Assembly (NCBI RefSeq): GCF_017942085.1 | Contig: NZ_JAGKSP010000001.1 | Span: 62,001 to 126,000, forward strand | DNA length: 64,000 nucleotides | Source: Paenibacillus lignilyticus | GTDB taxonomy: Bacteria; Bacillota; Bacilli; Paenibacillales; Paenibacillaceae | Reading direction: 5' to 3' | In this document: piece by piece, positions 34,900 to 43,089 of the stretch | How positions within the stretch are numbered: the stretch's first letter is position 1 | How the letters are laid out: the number at the start of each line of letters is the position of its first letter | Position numbers and translations under genes: made by a program | Notes under the pieces: model-generated | Seen by the model: the letters and a program-made list of their open reading frames with translations, nothing else | The model's database searches: none | Told to the model about the DNA's origin: nothing

Positions 34900-35496
34900 T
34901 CAAAGCTCAAGCTGTATCATCTCAGTTCTAAGGGATTGCAGTCTTTCCTTGGACTGCGTCATGTCTGCTTCTCGTCCCTCCGTGATCGCTTCATGGAGGA
35001 CCGATAGCTCATAATCAAGCTCATATCGTAGCACTGACGCTCGCTCCTCAGCCCTTTTCGACTGAAACGCCTGAATGACTTCTTCTACCGTAACAAAAGG
35101 TTTCTTCTGATAGATGATGCGATGTTCCATGCCGGACACCTCCACAAGTCGAATAATTTCACCAAACATAATGCTTTCAATGACAATTTGCCTGTCTTTG
35201 AACCGTTTGACGACTGCATGACCGCGGGAATCGTTAATCAGCTTCTCCAATAAATCCGACAACTTCTCATCCTTGATTAGATAATCACCGACGATTTTGT
35301 ACCGATTGCGGACCCGTTGAAACCGAAGCTTCACAAGCTTGCGCCCGCTGCGTACAGAGATGAGAAAATAGACGTCCGTTTCGCTCCAATAAAGCGAATA
35401 TCCCTCCTGGATTAAATCCCGAATGAGATTTTGGATTTGCCGTCTGTCGAAACGCAGCTCCAAATTGCAGTATTCAACTTCATAACTTTTGTTCAT
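34900..35496 (-). CDS. Conserved-looking protein of unknown function
   Basis: 198 residues. I do not recognise the family. The sequence has an N-terminal alternating beta pattern (YEVEYCNLELRFDRRQIQ, YSLYWSETDVYFLISVRSG), a middle basic region (RFQRVRNRYKIVGDYL) and a C-terminal charged helix likely to be a coiled coil (SKRAEERASVLRYELDYELS onward). No signal peptide. ATG 35496 is used because GGGAGGGA lies 6 nt upstream; the ATG at 35553 has no such site. It has its own terminator. Confidence 0.65.
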   Translation of the reverse strand: MNKSYEVEYCNLELRFDRRQIQNLIRDLIQEGYSLYWSETDVYFLISVRSGRKLVKLRFQRVRNRYKIVGDYLIKDEKLSDLLEKLINDSRGHAVVKRFKDRQIVIESIMFGEIIRLVEVSGMEHRIIYQKKPFVTVEEVIQAFQSKRAEERASVLRYELDYELSVLHEAITEGREADMTQSKERLQSLRTEMIQLEL

Positions 35497-35650
35497 CGGC
35501 AATCCCTCCCTTCGTTTGGCCTCATTGACGAAATGTTCTGAATATTCTCTCATATGATTATCTTATACTCCATCTTATGTTCTGGCAACTTGGATTATTG
35601 ACTATTTTTCGCCTTTTCGAGCCCAATTGGACAAACAAACTTTTTCGCGC

Positions 35651-35696
35651 AAAAAGGCTGCCCCAGACTTAGTGAATAAGTCGCTGAGACAGCCTG
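35651..35696 (-). terminator. Terminator of the small membrane protein gene
   Basis: Minus strand: outer arms GGCTG/CAGCC with an inner ACTTA/TAAGT hairpin, ending in a T-run. Confidence 0.65.
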
Positions 35697-35726
35697 CTTT
35701 GTACCAATATTCCGCCTATTTCCGGA

Positions 35727-35927
35727 TCAAACAAACCATTCTTTCAAAATAATGCCAAACGAAACCGCGCTGACAACCGCTCCGGCAAAGCTGTATACGC
35801 CTGCACGAATGCGCTGCTCGAACATCTTCACGATGCCGAAGCTCAGCAATCCGAATATCAGCATAATAAACACCGCGCCCGTAATAAACAAGGCTGCAGA
35901 TATGGCACTAACGTCAACCAGAGTCAC
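35727..35927 (-). CDS. Small two-helix membrane protein
   Basis: 66 residues with two hydrophobic segments (about 8-30 and 43-60) separated by a basic loop (KMFEQRIRAG). Family not recognised. The GTG at 35927 is chosen because GGGAG lies 8 nt upstream; a GTG at 35936 would overlap that site. It ends in KEWFV and is followed by a terminator, consistent with a real short gene. Confidence 0.6.
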   Translation of the reverse strand: MTLVDVSAISAALFITGAVFIMLIFGLLSFGIVKMFEQRIRAGVYSFAGAVVSAVSFGIILKEWFV

Positions 35928-36046
35928 GAATAACACTCCCTATGCAAGTCTTTACTTGCATTATAGCCAAGCCTGTGAGGTATAGCCAGCAGGGGATCAT
36001 AGGAAGTTCGAACAAATTGGTGACAATTCTATGATGAAAGGCTCCC

Positions 36047-36478
36047 TTACAGCCCATGAATGGTTGCATGATGTACGCGTTTGCTTGACGGGCGCTTACG
36101 CAGCTTAATTTTAAGCACTGCGCCATCGTACTCAGCATGGCAGGAACGCGGCAGCACAAGCTTCGGCAGTTTAATGGTTTCATCACTTTTGCCGGCGATA
36201 CCGCTTAGTTTCACGCGATCTTCCTTCACGACCAGACGGATGTCAGACAGATCTGCCGATTCTCCGAGCGGATACGTTAGGATGACATATCTCTTCGTTT
36301 CTACAATATTAGATGAAGCAGGATTTAGCGCCGAGGATACGGCGGGCAATGCTTTGTTCATCATACTGCGGACGTAATTCTCGATCCAATCGGATTGGCG
36401 GAAGATGTCGAATCCTTTGGGCAGCTGCTGCCCATCCATCCAGTCCTCCAGCTCTTCCCACTTTGATTTCGAAGACAT
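36047..36478 (-). CDS. Hsp20/alpha-crystallin-like protein next to gerP
   Basis: 143 residues with a C-terminal alpha-crystallin-like beta-sandwich (YVILTYPLGESADLSDIRLV, VKLSGIAGKSDETIKLPKLV, YDGAVLKIKLRKRPSS). The N-terminal helix is rich in Trp and Glu (WEELEDWMDGQQLPKGFDIF). It is shorter in the final extension than typical small heat-shock proteins and lacks the IXI end motif. The gene is divergent from the gerP operon, and I infer a sporulation or spore-coat role from that position only. Confidence 0.7.
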   Translation of the reverse strand: MSSKSKWEELEDWMDGQQLPKGFDIFRQSDWIENYVRSMMNKALPAVSSALNPASSNIVETKRYVILTYPLGESADLSDIRLVVKEDRVKLSGIAGKSDETIKLPKLVLPRSCHAEYDGAVLKIKLRKRPSSKRVHHATIHGL

Positions 36479-36594
36479 ACCGACGCACCTCCGCCTAATG
36501 CCGTTATAGCATCCAGTTTATGCGGGCAGCTTTATAGGCGCTACTGCAGGATTGTGATTTGGCGTAACCGTTAGGGTGAAGGTGCCGAAAAGTC

Positions 36595-36621
36595 ACATCT
36601 GGGCATTTGCCGCATACGATG
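36595..36621 (+). promoter_or_regulatory. Candidate sigma-K promoter of the gerP operon
   Basis: CAC around 36594-36596, a 16-bp spacer and CATACGATG (36613-36621), close to the AC-N16-CATANNNTA pattern. The Bacillus gerP operon is transcribed by sigma-K. Confidence 0.5.
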
Positions 36622-36665
36622 TAACAAATGCTCGCTGAAAACCAGACTAGGGAGAGTGAGTCATC

Positions 36666-36902
36666 ATGCCCGCTATTGTAGGCTTCGTCAAAGTAATCAG
36701 TGTCGGATCCAGCGCTGTCGTTCAATTCGGCGATTCTGTGCAAATCTCTCCGTCCAGCTCATCCAAAACGTATGCGGGATCAGGCTCCTTCCTCACCGGC
36801 GGTTTGACCAACTCGAACAATGCCGTCAGTTCGACGAATACCAGCGATCCTGATGTCCAAGACAATACGAATAATGAGGTTGCTAACGGAGTGAACATCT
36901 AA
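36666..36902 (+). CDS. gerPA: Spore germination protein GerPA/GerPF family
   Basis: 78 residues, first gene of the gerP operon, whose products sit in the spore coat and let germinants reach their receptors. The family pattern is clear: MPAIVGFVKVISVGSSAVVQ start, a GD-x-x-ISP segment, SSKTYAGSGSF and a DPDVQDN end. GerPA and GerPF are paralogous; position at the operon head favours GerPA. The stop overlaps the gerPB start by one base (TAATG). Confidence 0.85.
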   Translation: MPAIVGFVKVISVGSSAVVQFGDSVQISPSSSSKTYAGSGSFLTGGLTNSNNAVSSTNTSDPDVQDNTNNEVANGVNI

Positions 36903-37117
36903 TGCAGCTTACGGTTCATCAAACCATTACGATCCACCAGCTTCGCGTAGACAGCGTAGCAAACTCCTCCGTCCTGCAGGTTGGGACGGCTGGAGCGATT
37001 TCTTCCCTCTCGCAGATGTACAACTCAGGGGGATTTAAAGAGCCGGCACCGCTTCTTAACGAAGAGCTCAGCACAGAGAATCCGCTGAACTTCGTTCCGT
37101 TGCCAAATCCGAATTAA
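36902..37117 (+). CDS. gerPB: Spore germination protein GerPB
   Basis: 71 residues. It has the GerPB layout: a hydrophobic start (LTVHQTITIHQLRVDSVANS), the SSVLQVGTAGAISSLSQMYN segment, and a Pro/Asn-rich end (NFVPLPNPN). It belongs to the inner-coat GerP set needed for germinant permeability. GGAGTGAACATCT precedes the ATG. The start overlaps the gerPA stop. Confidence 0.85.
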   Translation: MQLTVHQTITIHQLRVDSVANSSVLQVGTAGAISSLSQMYNSGGFKEPAPLLNEELSTENPLNFVPLPNPN

Positions 37118-37138
37118 CAAGGAGGTGCCTACGAGCGT

Positions 37139-37903
37139 ATGCAACCGGCTAACACACCGCCTACTCCTTGGCAACTATGGAACGCGTTTCACCAGCATAT
37201 TCATAAGCTGCAATGCCAGCTTGACGAGCAGCAGGCTGTCATCAACCGGCTTTGCAAGCAGCTCGAGGCGCTGAATGCCCGTTTGGATGCCGCGGAGTCG
37301 AAGCCAAGCTACCATATCGATACCATTCAATATCATTTCGACCAGTTAAAGGTCGAGAAGCTCGATGGTACGCTGAACATCGGGCTGACGCCGCCTAACG
37401 AGGAACAGATCAAAGAAATCGGCCAAATTGTGATGCCTAACGGAAACAGCACGGTAGTTGTCAACGATCCCGGCCATCAAGCGATCAACGACAACCCGCC
37501 CATGAACAATCTCAAGCCCAACGTATTCCCGGCACAGCCCGGAAACACCGTTCCCGGCCCCGGATCCGTTTTACCCGATTCGCCCTATCCGGAAATCCGC
37601 TTAGTGATTGATCGCTACTTGGATCAGAATGCCCTGCAGCAGCTCAGCGAGCTCGAAGCGGAGCTCGGGATCTCACTCGATCCGTATCACCGCAAACTCA
37701 TCATTGAAGATATTCGCAAGCAAATGAGTGCCCGAATCCAATTCTACATTCAAGCCGCAGAACATGAGAGAAAGGGCAGCTCTTCCTCTGAAGGAAATCA
37801 CACGCTAAGCGATGCCCAAATCCAAGAGACGATCATCGGGAAGACGACGCGCGACATCCATGCCGCGCTCCGCGGCTACTTGTCCCGATTGCAAAATTCG
37901 TAA
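37139..37903 (+). CDS. gerPC: Spore germination protein GerPC
   Basis: 254 residues, the largest GerP protein. The N-terminal helix (residues 15-55: HIHKLQCQLDEQQ and KQLEALNARLDAAE) should form a coiled coil, followed by the conserved IDTIQYHFDQLKVEKLDGTL and NIGLTPP segments. A low-complexity Pro/Asn/Gly linker (about 105-150) is longer than in Bacillus. The C-terminus is helical. GGAGGTG lies 11 nt before the ATG. Confidence 0.88.
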   Translation: MQPANTPPTPWQLWNAFHQHIHKLQCQLDEQQAVINRLCKQLEALNARLDAAESKPSYHIDTIQYHFDQLKVEKLDGTLNIGLTPPNEEQIKEIGQIVMPNGNSTVVVNDPGHQAINDNPPMNNLKPNVFPAQPGNTVPGPGSVLPDSPYPEIRLVIDRYLDQNALQQLSELEAELGISLDPYHRKLIIEDIRKQMSARIQFYIQAAEHERKGSSSSEGNHTLSDAQIQETIIGKTTRDIHAALRGYLSRLQNS

Positions 37904-37920
37904 GAAGGAGCTTTCTTACT

Positions 37921-38175
37921 ATGCAGATGCATGTAGTGAATCATGTGCTCGCTGTCGGCAGTATTCAATTAACCGGCGTAGCGAGCGCATCGATACTTCA
38001 AATCGGCGATACCGAGGAGATTACGCTCATCTCCATGTTCGATACGCCGCCGGAATCCGTTATCGTCGGTCCGATTGCGCCGCTTGACGAACCGCAAGGC
38101 GCAAGCCGTGCCGAAGGGGAAGCGGATGTGTTCAAGAAAGAAACGATCGAGAAGCTGGAGGAGCTGGGATTATGA
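37921..38175 (+). CDS. gerPD: Spore germination protein GerPD
   Basis: 84 residues. It carries the GerPD core (VVNHVLAVGSIQLTGVASAS followed by ILQIGDTEEI) that is shared in pattern with GerPB and GerPE. The C-terminal extension is acidic and helical (EADVFKKETIEKLEELGL). AAGAAGGAG precedes the ATG. The last codons overlap the gerPE start (ATGA). Confidence 0.87.
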   Translation: MQMHVVNHVLAVGSIQLTGVASASILQIGDTEEITLISMFDTPPESVIVGPIAPLDEPQGASRAEGEADVFKKETIEKLEELGL

Positions 38176-38642
38176 GAAGCAATCCCCCTCTTCCTTCTTA
38201 CAGCGAAGAAAATTCGGACTACCCCGTTAGGGTTTCCGAGGTAGGCGGGCTATACTTAACGAGCGTGGGCAGTGCTTCTGTGGTGCAAATCGGCGATCGG
38301 GCAGAAGTGAACGCTTCGCTTCGCGCTCTGGCTGTACAACGCGCGGCGGATCATATCGAATCGGGCAAAGTTTATTTCGAATCGTATTCCATATTCGATC
38401 GCGCAACGCCGAGCTGGGACCCGCTTGGCATTGCGTCCGATGACGTGCCTGCGTTCATTCGGACAACCAACCTGAAGCCAACCATCAGCGTCGGCTGCAT
38501 CGAAATCATAGCTGTAAGCAGCGCGGCCAATGTGCTTATCGGCAACGGGCTGAAGATGCGCGCGGAATCGAGAGTCAAACATATCCGGCAATATGCACGT
38601 TCGATGCCAACCGGCAGTTCTGTTGCCGGACCTCCGCGCTAA
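38172..38642 (+). CDS. gerPE: Spore germination protein GerPE
   Basis: 156 residues. It contains two GerP-type repeats: VGGLYLTSVGSASVVQIGDR near the N-terminus and VGCIEIIAVSSAANVLIGNG near the C-terminus. GGAGGAG precedes the ATG, which overlaps the gerPD stop by 4 nt. The operon ends here: there is no gerPF after it, unlike the six-gene operon of Bacillus. Confidence 0.87.
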   Translation: MRSNPPLPSYSEENSDYPVRVSEVGGLYLTSVGSASVVQIGDRAEVNASLRALAVQRAADHIESGKVYFESYSIFDRATPSWDPLGIASDDVPAFIRTTNLKPTISVGCIEIIAVSSAANVLIGNGLKMRAESRVKHIRQYARSMPTGSSVAGPPR

Positions 38643-38764
38643 TGTTTTTATAGGCTGCTGTCGCAGCAGGCTGATTCCCCCGCATAGCCGCTATTGTCCC
38701 AATTGGGCGAATGCGTAATTACGAATGCACCCCGTACAAACGTCCAATCGATTCCGTCTCAAAG

Positions 38765-38773
38765 GCATATATT
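38765..38773 (+). promoter_or_regulatory. Possible sporulation-type -10 of the YjcZ gene
   Basis: CATATATTA fits CATANNNTA of sigma-K, about 50 bp upstream of the start; no convincing -35 AC at 15-17 bp. Confidence 0.3.
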
Positions 38774-38823
38774 ACAAATGTGATATGAAACATCACAAAT
38801 TAACCACTCAGGAGGTATGTACA

Positions 38824-38958
38824 GTGGGATATATGCAAGGTGTAGGCGGCGCAGGAGTAGGTTGCGGTGGCGGACCGGGCGTGCTTTGGACTAGTGCAGG
38901 CGTAATTCTTGTACTTTATATTTTGCTCGTTATCGTTCTTCGCGGCGGCTTCTATTGA
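38824..38958 (+). CDS. YjcZ family sporulation peptide
   Basis: 44 residues: a Gly-rich N-terminal half (MQGVGGAGVGCGGGPGVL), followed by a single hydrophobic helix ending in LRGGFY. This matches the YjcZ/SscA-type small sporulation proteins of Bacilli, some of which help assemble the spore coat. The GTG at 38824 is selected because AGGAGG lies 8 nt upstream. It follows the gerP operon, keeping the spore theme. Confidence 0.8.
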   Translation: MGYMQGVGGAGVGCGGGPGVLWTSAGVILVLYILLVIVLRGGFY

Positions 38959-38977
38959 TCCCGTTAGTCCCATAAAC

Positions 38978-39013
38978 AAAAACCGGTCTTGCCTTCGGGC
39001 AAGACCGGTTTTT
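38978..39013 (+). terminator. Terminator after the YjcZ gene
   Basis: A 16-bp stem with a TTCG loop and a T-run, serving this gene and possibly the convergent gene at 39059. Confidence 0.88.
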
Positions 39014-39058
39014 GCATTTATCGTACGATCGCGGTGGGCGTTGGTGCATCCGAACTTG

Positions 39059-39508
39059 CTATAGCAACGGAATATACACGTCCACCTCAGACGGCCAGAG
39101 CGGCTTGTGTACTTGATAAACTTCAAGTGACAGTCCGCGCTTGTTATTCCCTAATCCTTTCGCCTTGATATAGGCATGGAGAAGCTCGTAAGGATCGCCT
39201 TGTTCCACGCGGACCTTGACATAACGCTGCGCCGGAATCGTAAACCCGATCATGCCTTCGGGAACCGCAGGCAAGGCGTGAACCTCCATGCAGGATAAAT
39301 AAGTGAACAGCTGATCGCTGGCGAACGATGGACAAACATAGGAGCCGGCATCCACGAGATGCTTGATTTCGAATCTGCGGGCGATAAAAGCCTTCAAGTG
39401 CTGCTCGATCCGCTTCGGATCGTGATTGGCAAAAACGGATGTAATCGCCATCCCGACATAATGCCGCTCGGGAAGCGCAACTTCCTGTACATCATCAATT
39501 GAATTCAC
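39059..39508 (-). CDS. GyrI-like effector-binding domain protein
   Basis: 149 residues of the GyrI/AraC effector-binding fold without a DNA-binding domain. The family layout is visible: VQEVALPERHYVGMAIT start, an HLVDAGSYVCPSF segment, VPEGMIGFTIPAQRYVKVRV and a final LSLEVYQVHKPL. Such stand-alone domains bind small hydrophobic or cationic molecules. The GTG at 39508 is preferred because ATGGGGG lies 9 nt upstream; a TTG at 39550 has no site. Function otherwise unknown. Confidence 0.75.
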   Translation of the reverse strand: MNSIDDVQEVALPERHYVGMAITSVFANHDPKRIEQHLKAFIARRFEIKHLVDAGSYVCPSFASDQLFTYLSCMEVHALPAVPEGMIGFTIPAQRYVKVRVEQGDPYELLHAYIKAKGLGNNKRGLSLEVYQVHKPLWPSEVDVYIPLL

Positions 39509-39671
39509 AGCACAATACCCCCATTCGCGAGATAAGCCGAGTTTTTCCAATCTTTGGTGTTCAGCAATAGACTAGCTTCCATCACCTTGTCCGTCAAGCT
39601 TAAATTTAGCAGCGGAAGCCCCGCCGTTTATTTCGCAGGGCTCCGTACTTCATTCACTACGTCTTGTATCA

Positions 39672-41591
39672 TCACTTCTTTAAAGAAATCTCCTCACGCA
39701 ACCGCTCGATCAATGCTTCGATTCGCATGGAGCCGATATCCCCATGCCCCCGCTGCCTTACCGCAACCGAGTTGGAATGGCGCTCCGCTTCACCGAGCAC
39801 CAGCATATAAGGCACTTTCTCTAGCTGCGCCTCTCGAATCTTGTAACCCAGTTTCTCGCTGCGGAAATCCACTTCTGCACGCACGCCTGACTGCTCGAGC
39901 ACCTGTTTCAGCTCATACGCGTAGTCTTGATCAATCCCTGAGACCGGTATGATCTTCACCTGAACCGGCGCCAGCCACAGCGGGAACGCTCCGGCATAAT
40001 GCTCTGTCAAGATGCCGATGAAGCGGTCGATTGATCCATAGACGGCTCGGTGGATGACGATCGGGCGACGCTTCTGACCATCCTCCCCAATGTACGACAG
40101 ATCAAATTTCTCCGGCATTTGAAAATCAAGCTGAATTGTCGCGCACTGCCAGCTCCTCTTAAGCGCATCGAGAATATGGAAATCAATCTTCGGTCCATAG
40201 AATGCGCCATCGCCTTCATTCACGCGATAAGCAATTCCGCGATTGTTCAGCACCTGTGCAAGCGCGGCTTCTGCTTGATCCCACAGCTCCGGCTCCCCCA
40301 TCGAATCCTCCGGCCGAGTCGAGAGCTCGATCCGATACTCGAAACCGAAAACGGCGTAAATGTCGTCGATAAGCGATATGACGCGTCCGATCTCAGCTTC
40401 GATCTGATCCGGTCTCACGAAGAGATGGGCGTCATCCTGGCAAAAAGTCCGCACGCGCATCATTCCGTTTAGCGCGCCGGAATACTCATGGCGATGCACT
40501 TGGCCGAATTCAGCGATTCGAATCGGCAGCTCCCGATAGGAGTGCAGGCTGTTTTTGTAAATTAACATATGGCCCGGACAATTCATGGGCTTAAGCGCAA
40601 ACGCAGTTTCATCCACCTTTGTGAAATACATATTATCTTTGTAGTGGTCCCAATGCCCTGATTGCTCCCACAGCCGTTGATTCAGCATTAACGGCGTCCG
40701 CACCTCGTCGTAATCGCGCTCCCGCTGCAGCTCCCGCGAGAACTGCTCCAGCTCATTGCGCAATGTCATTCCTTTGGGCAAATAAAACGGCATGCCCGGC
40801 GCCTCTTCCGAGAACATGAACAGCCCGAGTTCTTTGCCTAACTTGCGATGATCTCGTTTCTTCGCTTCCTCGAGCCTGTTCAGATGCTCTTCAAGCTGCG
40901 CCTTCTTCGGGAACGCTGTACCGTAAATTCGCTGAAGCACGGTGTTCTCTGCGTCTCCCCGCCAGTAAGCGCCTGCGACCGACAACAGCTTAAACGACTT
41001 TATCCGGCCAGTGGACGGCAGATGAGGTCCGCGGCATAAATCAGCGAACTCGCCTTGATCATAGATCGAAATGGCTGCCGATTCCGGCAAGTCGCGGATC
41101 AACTCCACTTTCAGAAACTCTCCCTGCGCTTCAAAACAAGCAAGCGCATCCTCTCGTTCAACTACTCGGCGAACAATCGGCAGATTCTGCTGCACGATGC
41201 GGTCCATTTCTTTCTCGATGCCCAGCAAATCAGCAGGCGTGAGCGGACGCTCAATCGCGACATCGTAGTAAAACCCGTCTTCGATTACCGGCCCTACGCC
41301 CAGCTGCACCGCCTCGTCACCGTAAATCCGCTTGATCGCCTGCGCCATCAGATGCGCTGTACTGTGACGCAGGATGGCTGCCCCCGCATCGCTATCGGGC
41401 GTAATCAGCTCAACCTCGCAATTCGCTTCCAGCCGATAACTTAAATCGACCTCTCTTCCATTCACCTTGCCTGCCACCGCGTTCTTCCCCAGCGCTGAAC
41501 TGATTGCCTTCGCCACGTCCGCAACCGAAACGCCTGCATCAAAGCTTCTTACACCGCCGTCTTGCAGCTTTACCTTAATCCCATTTTCCAC
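39672..41591 (-). CDS. thrS: Threonyl-tRNA synthetase
   Basis: Class II synthetase, 639 residues. It has an N-terminal TGS domain (1-62), an editing domain with HSTAHLMAQAIKR (about 76) and a zinc-related CRGPHLPSTG. The catalytic core has motif 2 (RHEYSGALNGMMRVRTF) and zinc ligands in PMNCPGHMLIY; motif 3 includes YGSIDRFIGIL. The anticodon-binding domain forms the last 100 residues. The GTG at 41591 follows GGAGG at 7 nt. Controlled by a T-box upstream. Confidence 0.96.
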   Translation of the reverse strand: MENGIKVKLQDGGVRSFDAGVSVADVAKAISSALGKNAVAGKVNGREVDLSYRLEANCEVELITPDSDAGAAILRHSTAHLMAQAIKRIYGDEAVQLGVGPVIEDGFYYDVAIERPLTPADLLGIEKEMDRIVQQNLPIVRRVVEREDALACFEAQGEFLKVELIRDLPESAAISIYDQGEFADLCRGPHLPSTGRIKSFKLLSVAGAYWRGDAENTVLQRIYGTAFPKKAQLEEHLNRLEEAKKRDHRKLGKELGLFMFSEEAPGMPFYLPKGMTLRNELEQFSRELQRERDYDEVRTPLMLNQRLWEQSGHWDHYKDNMYFTKVDETAFALKPMNCPGHMLIYKNSLHSYRELPIRIAEFGQVHRHEYSGALNGMMRVRTFCQDDAHLFVRPDQIEAEIGRVISLIDDIYAVFGFEYRIELSTRPEDSMGEPELWDQAEAALAQVLNNRGIAYRVNEGDGAFYGPKIDFHILDALKRSWQCATIQLDFQMPEKFDLSYIGEDGQKRRPIVIHRAVYGSIDRFIGILTEHYAGAFPLWLAPVQVKIIPVSGIDQDYAYELKQVLEQSGVRAEVDFRSEKLGYKIREAQLEKVPYMLVLGEAERHSNSVAVRQRGHGDIGSMRIEALIERLREEISLKK

Positions 41592-41621
41592 GAGTCTTCC
41601 TCCATTCGATAAATTGAACGC

Positions 41622-41908
41622 AAAAAAACGCACATGTCCCAAGGGACGAGTGCGTTCAGACTCGTGGTTCCACCCTAATTCGACCCAGCCGATCGCGATC
41701 AGGCGCGGGGTCCTTCTTAGCATCCGGTAACGGGGATTAATCGGTGCCATTTACAACCGCGACACGGAATCGACGGGTTCAATGTTACGGCTGCAAAGGG
41801 GTAACTCCGCATCTCAGGACGGAAGGAGCTTGCAGCAATCGCCCCTCTCTCTGTGCAGCCTGACGTATGGGAATCATGTCTTTGGTCTTCGCCTGCTATG
41901 TTGCTGTG
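41622..41908 (-). promoter_or_regulatory. T-box riboswitch of thrS
   Basis: Minus-strand leader: T-box sequence AGGGTGGAACCACG at 41676-41663, then a terminator hairpin (GAACGCAC arm about 41656-41649 with GTGCGTTTTTTT at 41633-41622). An AGAGAG element of Stem I is visible near 41850. A candidate Thr specifier ACC lies at 41802-41800, but the specifier loop could not be fixed by eye. Confidence 0.88.
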
Positions 41909-41914
41909 TTCCAT

Positions 41915-41943
41915 ATTATAGAGTCCATCCGAACAAAGTTCAA
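41915..41943 (-). promoter_or_regulatory. Sigma-A promoter of the thrS T-box transcript
   Basis: Minus strand: TTGAAC (41943-41938), a 17-bp spacer and consensus TATAAT (41920-41915). Confidence 0.75.
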
Positions 41944-41966
41944 GAGGTATTCGCATAATTTTCAGA

Positions 41967-42806
41967 TTACTTCAAGTTAGGCAATATGCTCTGTTCATTC
42001 GCCAGCAGCACCATATTCGCTGCATGCCGCTTCCGGAATCCGATTTTGAACCGATAATCTTGCACATCCATAAACGATTCGAACCGGCTCGACACTTCTC
42101 CAAGCTCAAGCTGCTCTTCGCACAGCTTCAGATATTGCTCCGAAACTTCCGCCCGATGCATGATTTCATCCTGATCGGATGTCACGCTGCCATGACTGGG
42201 AAGCAATTGCAGATGAGGAACCGACCATGCATAGGATGCGATTTTCTCCAATGTGCTCCGGTAAGAGGCGAAGGTGTCGAACACGAACGGGAATTCGATA
42301 TCCGATACATAATCACCGGTAATGAGCGCCCCAATCGGTTCAACGAGGCACATCAACCCGTCTCCGTTATGTCCGTATGCCGTGCGGAAGGTCAGGATTG
42401 TTTCACCGATGACGAGCCGCTCGCCTTCTTGCTCGATGACATGGTCCACTCGCGGAAATACGATGCCGTATGGCCGGCTAATATAGAATTCATCATCCAG
42501 CCGCTCAACAACCGATACCCGTTCCGCCTTATCCGGATGATTGGCAAACGCCGTCCCTGCAATGATCCTGCAATCCGTGAAGGAGCCATAACCGACGATA
42601 TGGTCAAAATCAGTATGGGTGAAAAACAGATACAGCGGCCGATTTCCCTTCACTGCATCCACATGCTTCCGAATCGCGGCAAGCTCAGATGGCAAGTAAT
42701 TCGGATCTACGATCAGCACAAGATCTTCCGTCTCGATAACAAAGCAGTTGGTCTGATAGAGCTCGCTTTGAAATACAGAGATGCCCTCTGTTTGATACGT
42801 TAGCAT
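41967..42806 (-). CDS. Metallo-beta-lactamase-fold hydrolase in the dioxygenase cluster
   Basis: 279 residues with the MBL fold. The main metal motif is FFTHTDFDHIVG (about residues 61-72), with Asp where many members have the second His (HxDxDH). Further ligands are likely the His in FRTAYGHNGDGLMCLVE, the Asp of ITGDYVSDIEF and the His in LLPSHGSVTSD. It may open a lactone or hydrolyse a thioester in the pathway. Its ATG overlaps the stop of the small upstream gene by 7 nt, and it is last in the operon. Confidence 0.85.
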   Translation of the reverse strand: MLTYQTEGISVFQSELYQTNCFVIETEDLVLIVDPNYLPSELAAIRKHVDAVKGNRPLYLFFTHTDFDHIVGYGSFTDCRIIAGTAFANHPDKAERVSVVERLDDEFYISRPYGIVFPRVDHVIEQEGERLVIGETILTFRTAYGHNGDGLMCLVEPIGALITGDYVSDIEFPFVFDTFASYRSTLEKIASYAWSVPHLQLLPSHGSVTSDQDEIMHRAEVSEQYLKLCEEQLELGEVSSRFESFMDVQDYRFKIGFRKRHAANMVLLANEQSILPNLK

Positions 42807-43075
42807 GACTCCCTCTCCTCCTTGCGTTCATTTTTCTCGGCAGGCGGAGGAATATCCGCGCTAAACGGATAGGGTTCAAGCGGCGTTTGCAGCAGGGAAG
42901 AATACATGTCCGCATGCTGCCACGTCAAGCTCTCCAGTGACAATGGATCAAGACTTACTTGCAGGCCGAGCCCATTGGATATAATCTCCAGCCGCTCCCC
43001 GTTGCGCGTTCTAATCTTCCGAACCGTCACGCTGGCAAATTCATTGGCAATCCGAATTTCTTGTTCAGCAGACAT
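42800..43075 (-). CDS. Small unknown protein of the dioxygenase cluster
   Basis: 91 residues, not confidently recognised. A beta-rich first half (IRIANEFASVTVRKIRTRNG, ERLEIISNGLGLQVSLDPLS, LESLTWQ) is followed by a Pro-rich and then strongly charged tail (PPPAEKNERKEERESC). Similar short proteins accompany ring-hydroxylating dioxygenases in other bacteria, as far as I recall, where they are sometimes labelled dihydrodiol dehydrogenase; the length excludes a real dehydrogenase. GGGGG lies 7 nt before the ATG. It sits 14 nt after the beta subunit gene. Confidence 0.65.
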   Translation of the reverse strand: MSAEQEIRIANEFASVTVRKIRTRNGERLEIISNGLGLQVSLDPLSLESLTWQHADMYSSLLQTPLEPYPFSADIPPPAEKNERKEERESC

Positions 43076-43089
43076 CCTGCCACCCCCTT

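Noticed and set aside
36666..36902. Calling the first gerP gene gerPF
   Set aside because: It resembles both paralogues, but its place at the operon head fits gerPA.
38725..38823. Longer N-terminus for the YjcZ-like peptide
   Set aside because: The extension includes the ribosome binding site and is unlike the Gly-rich family start.
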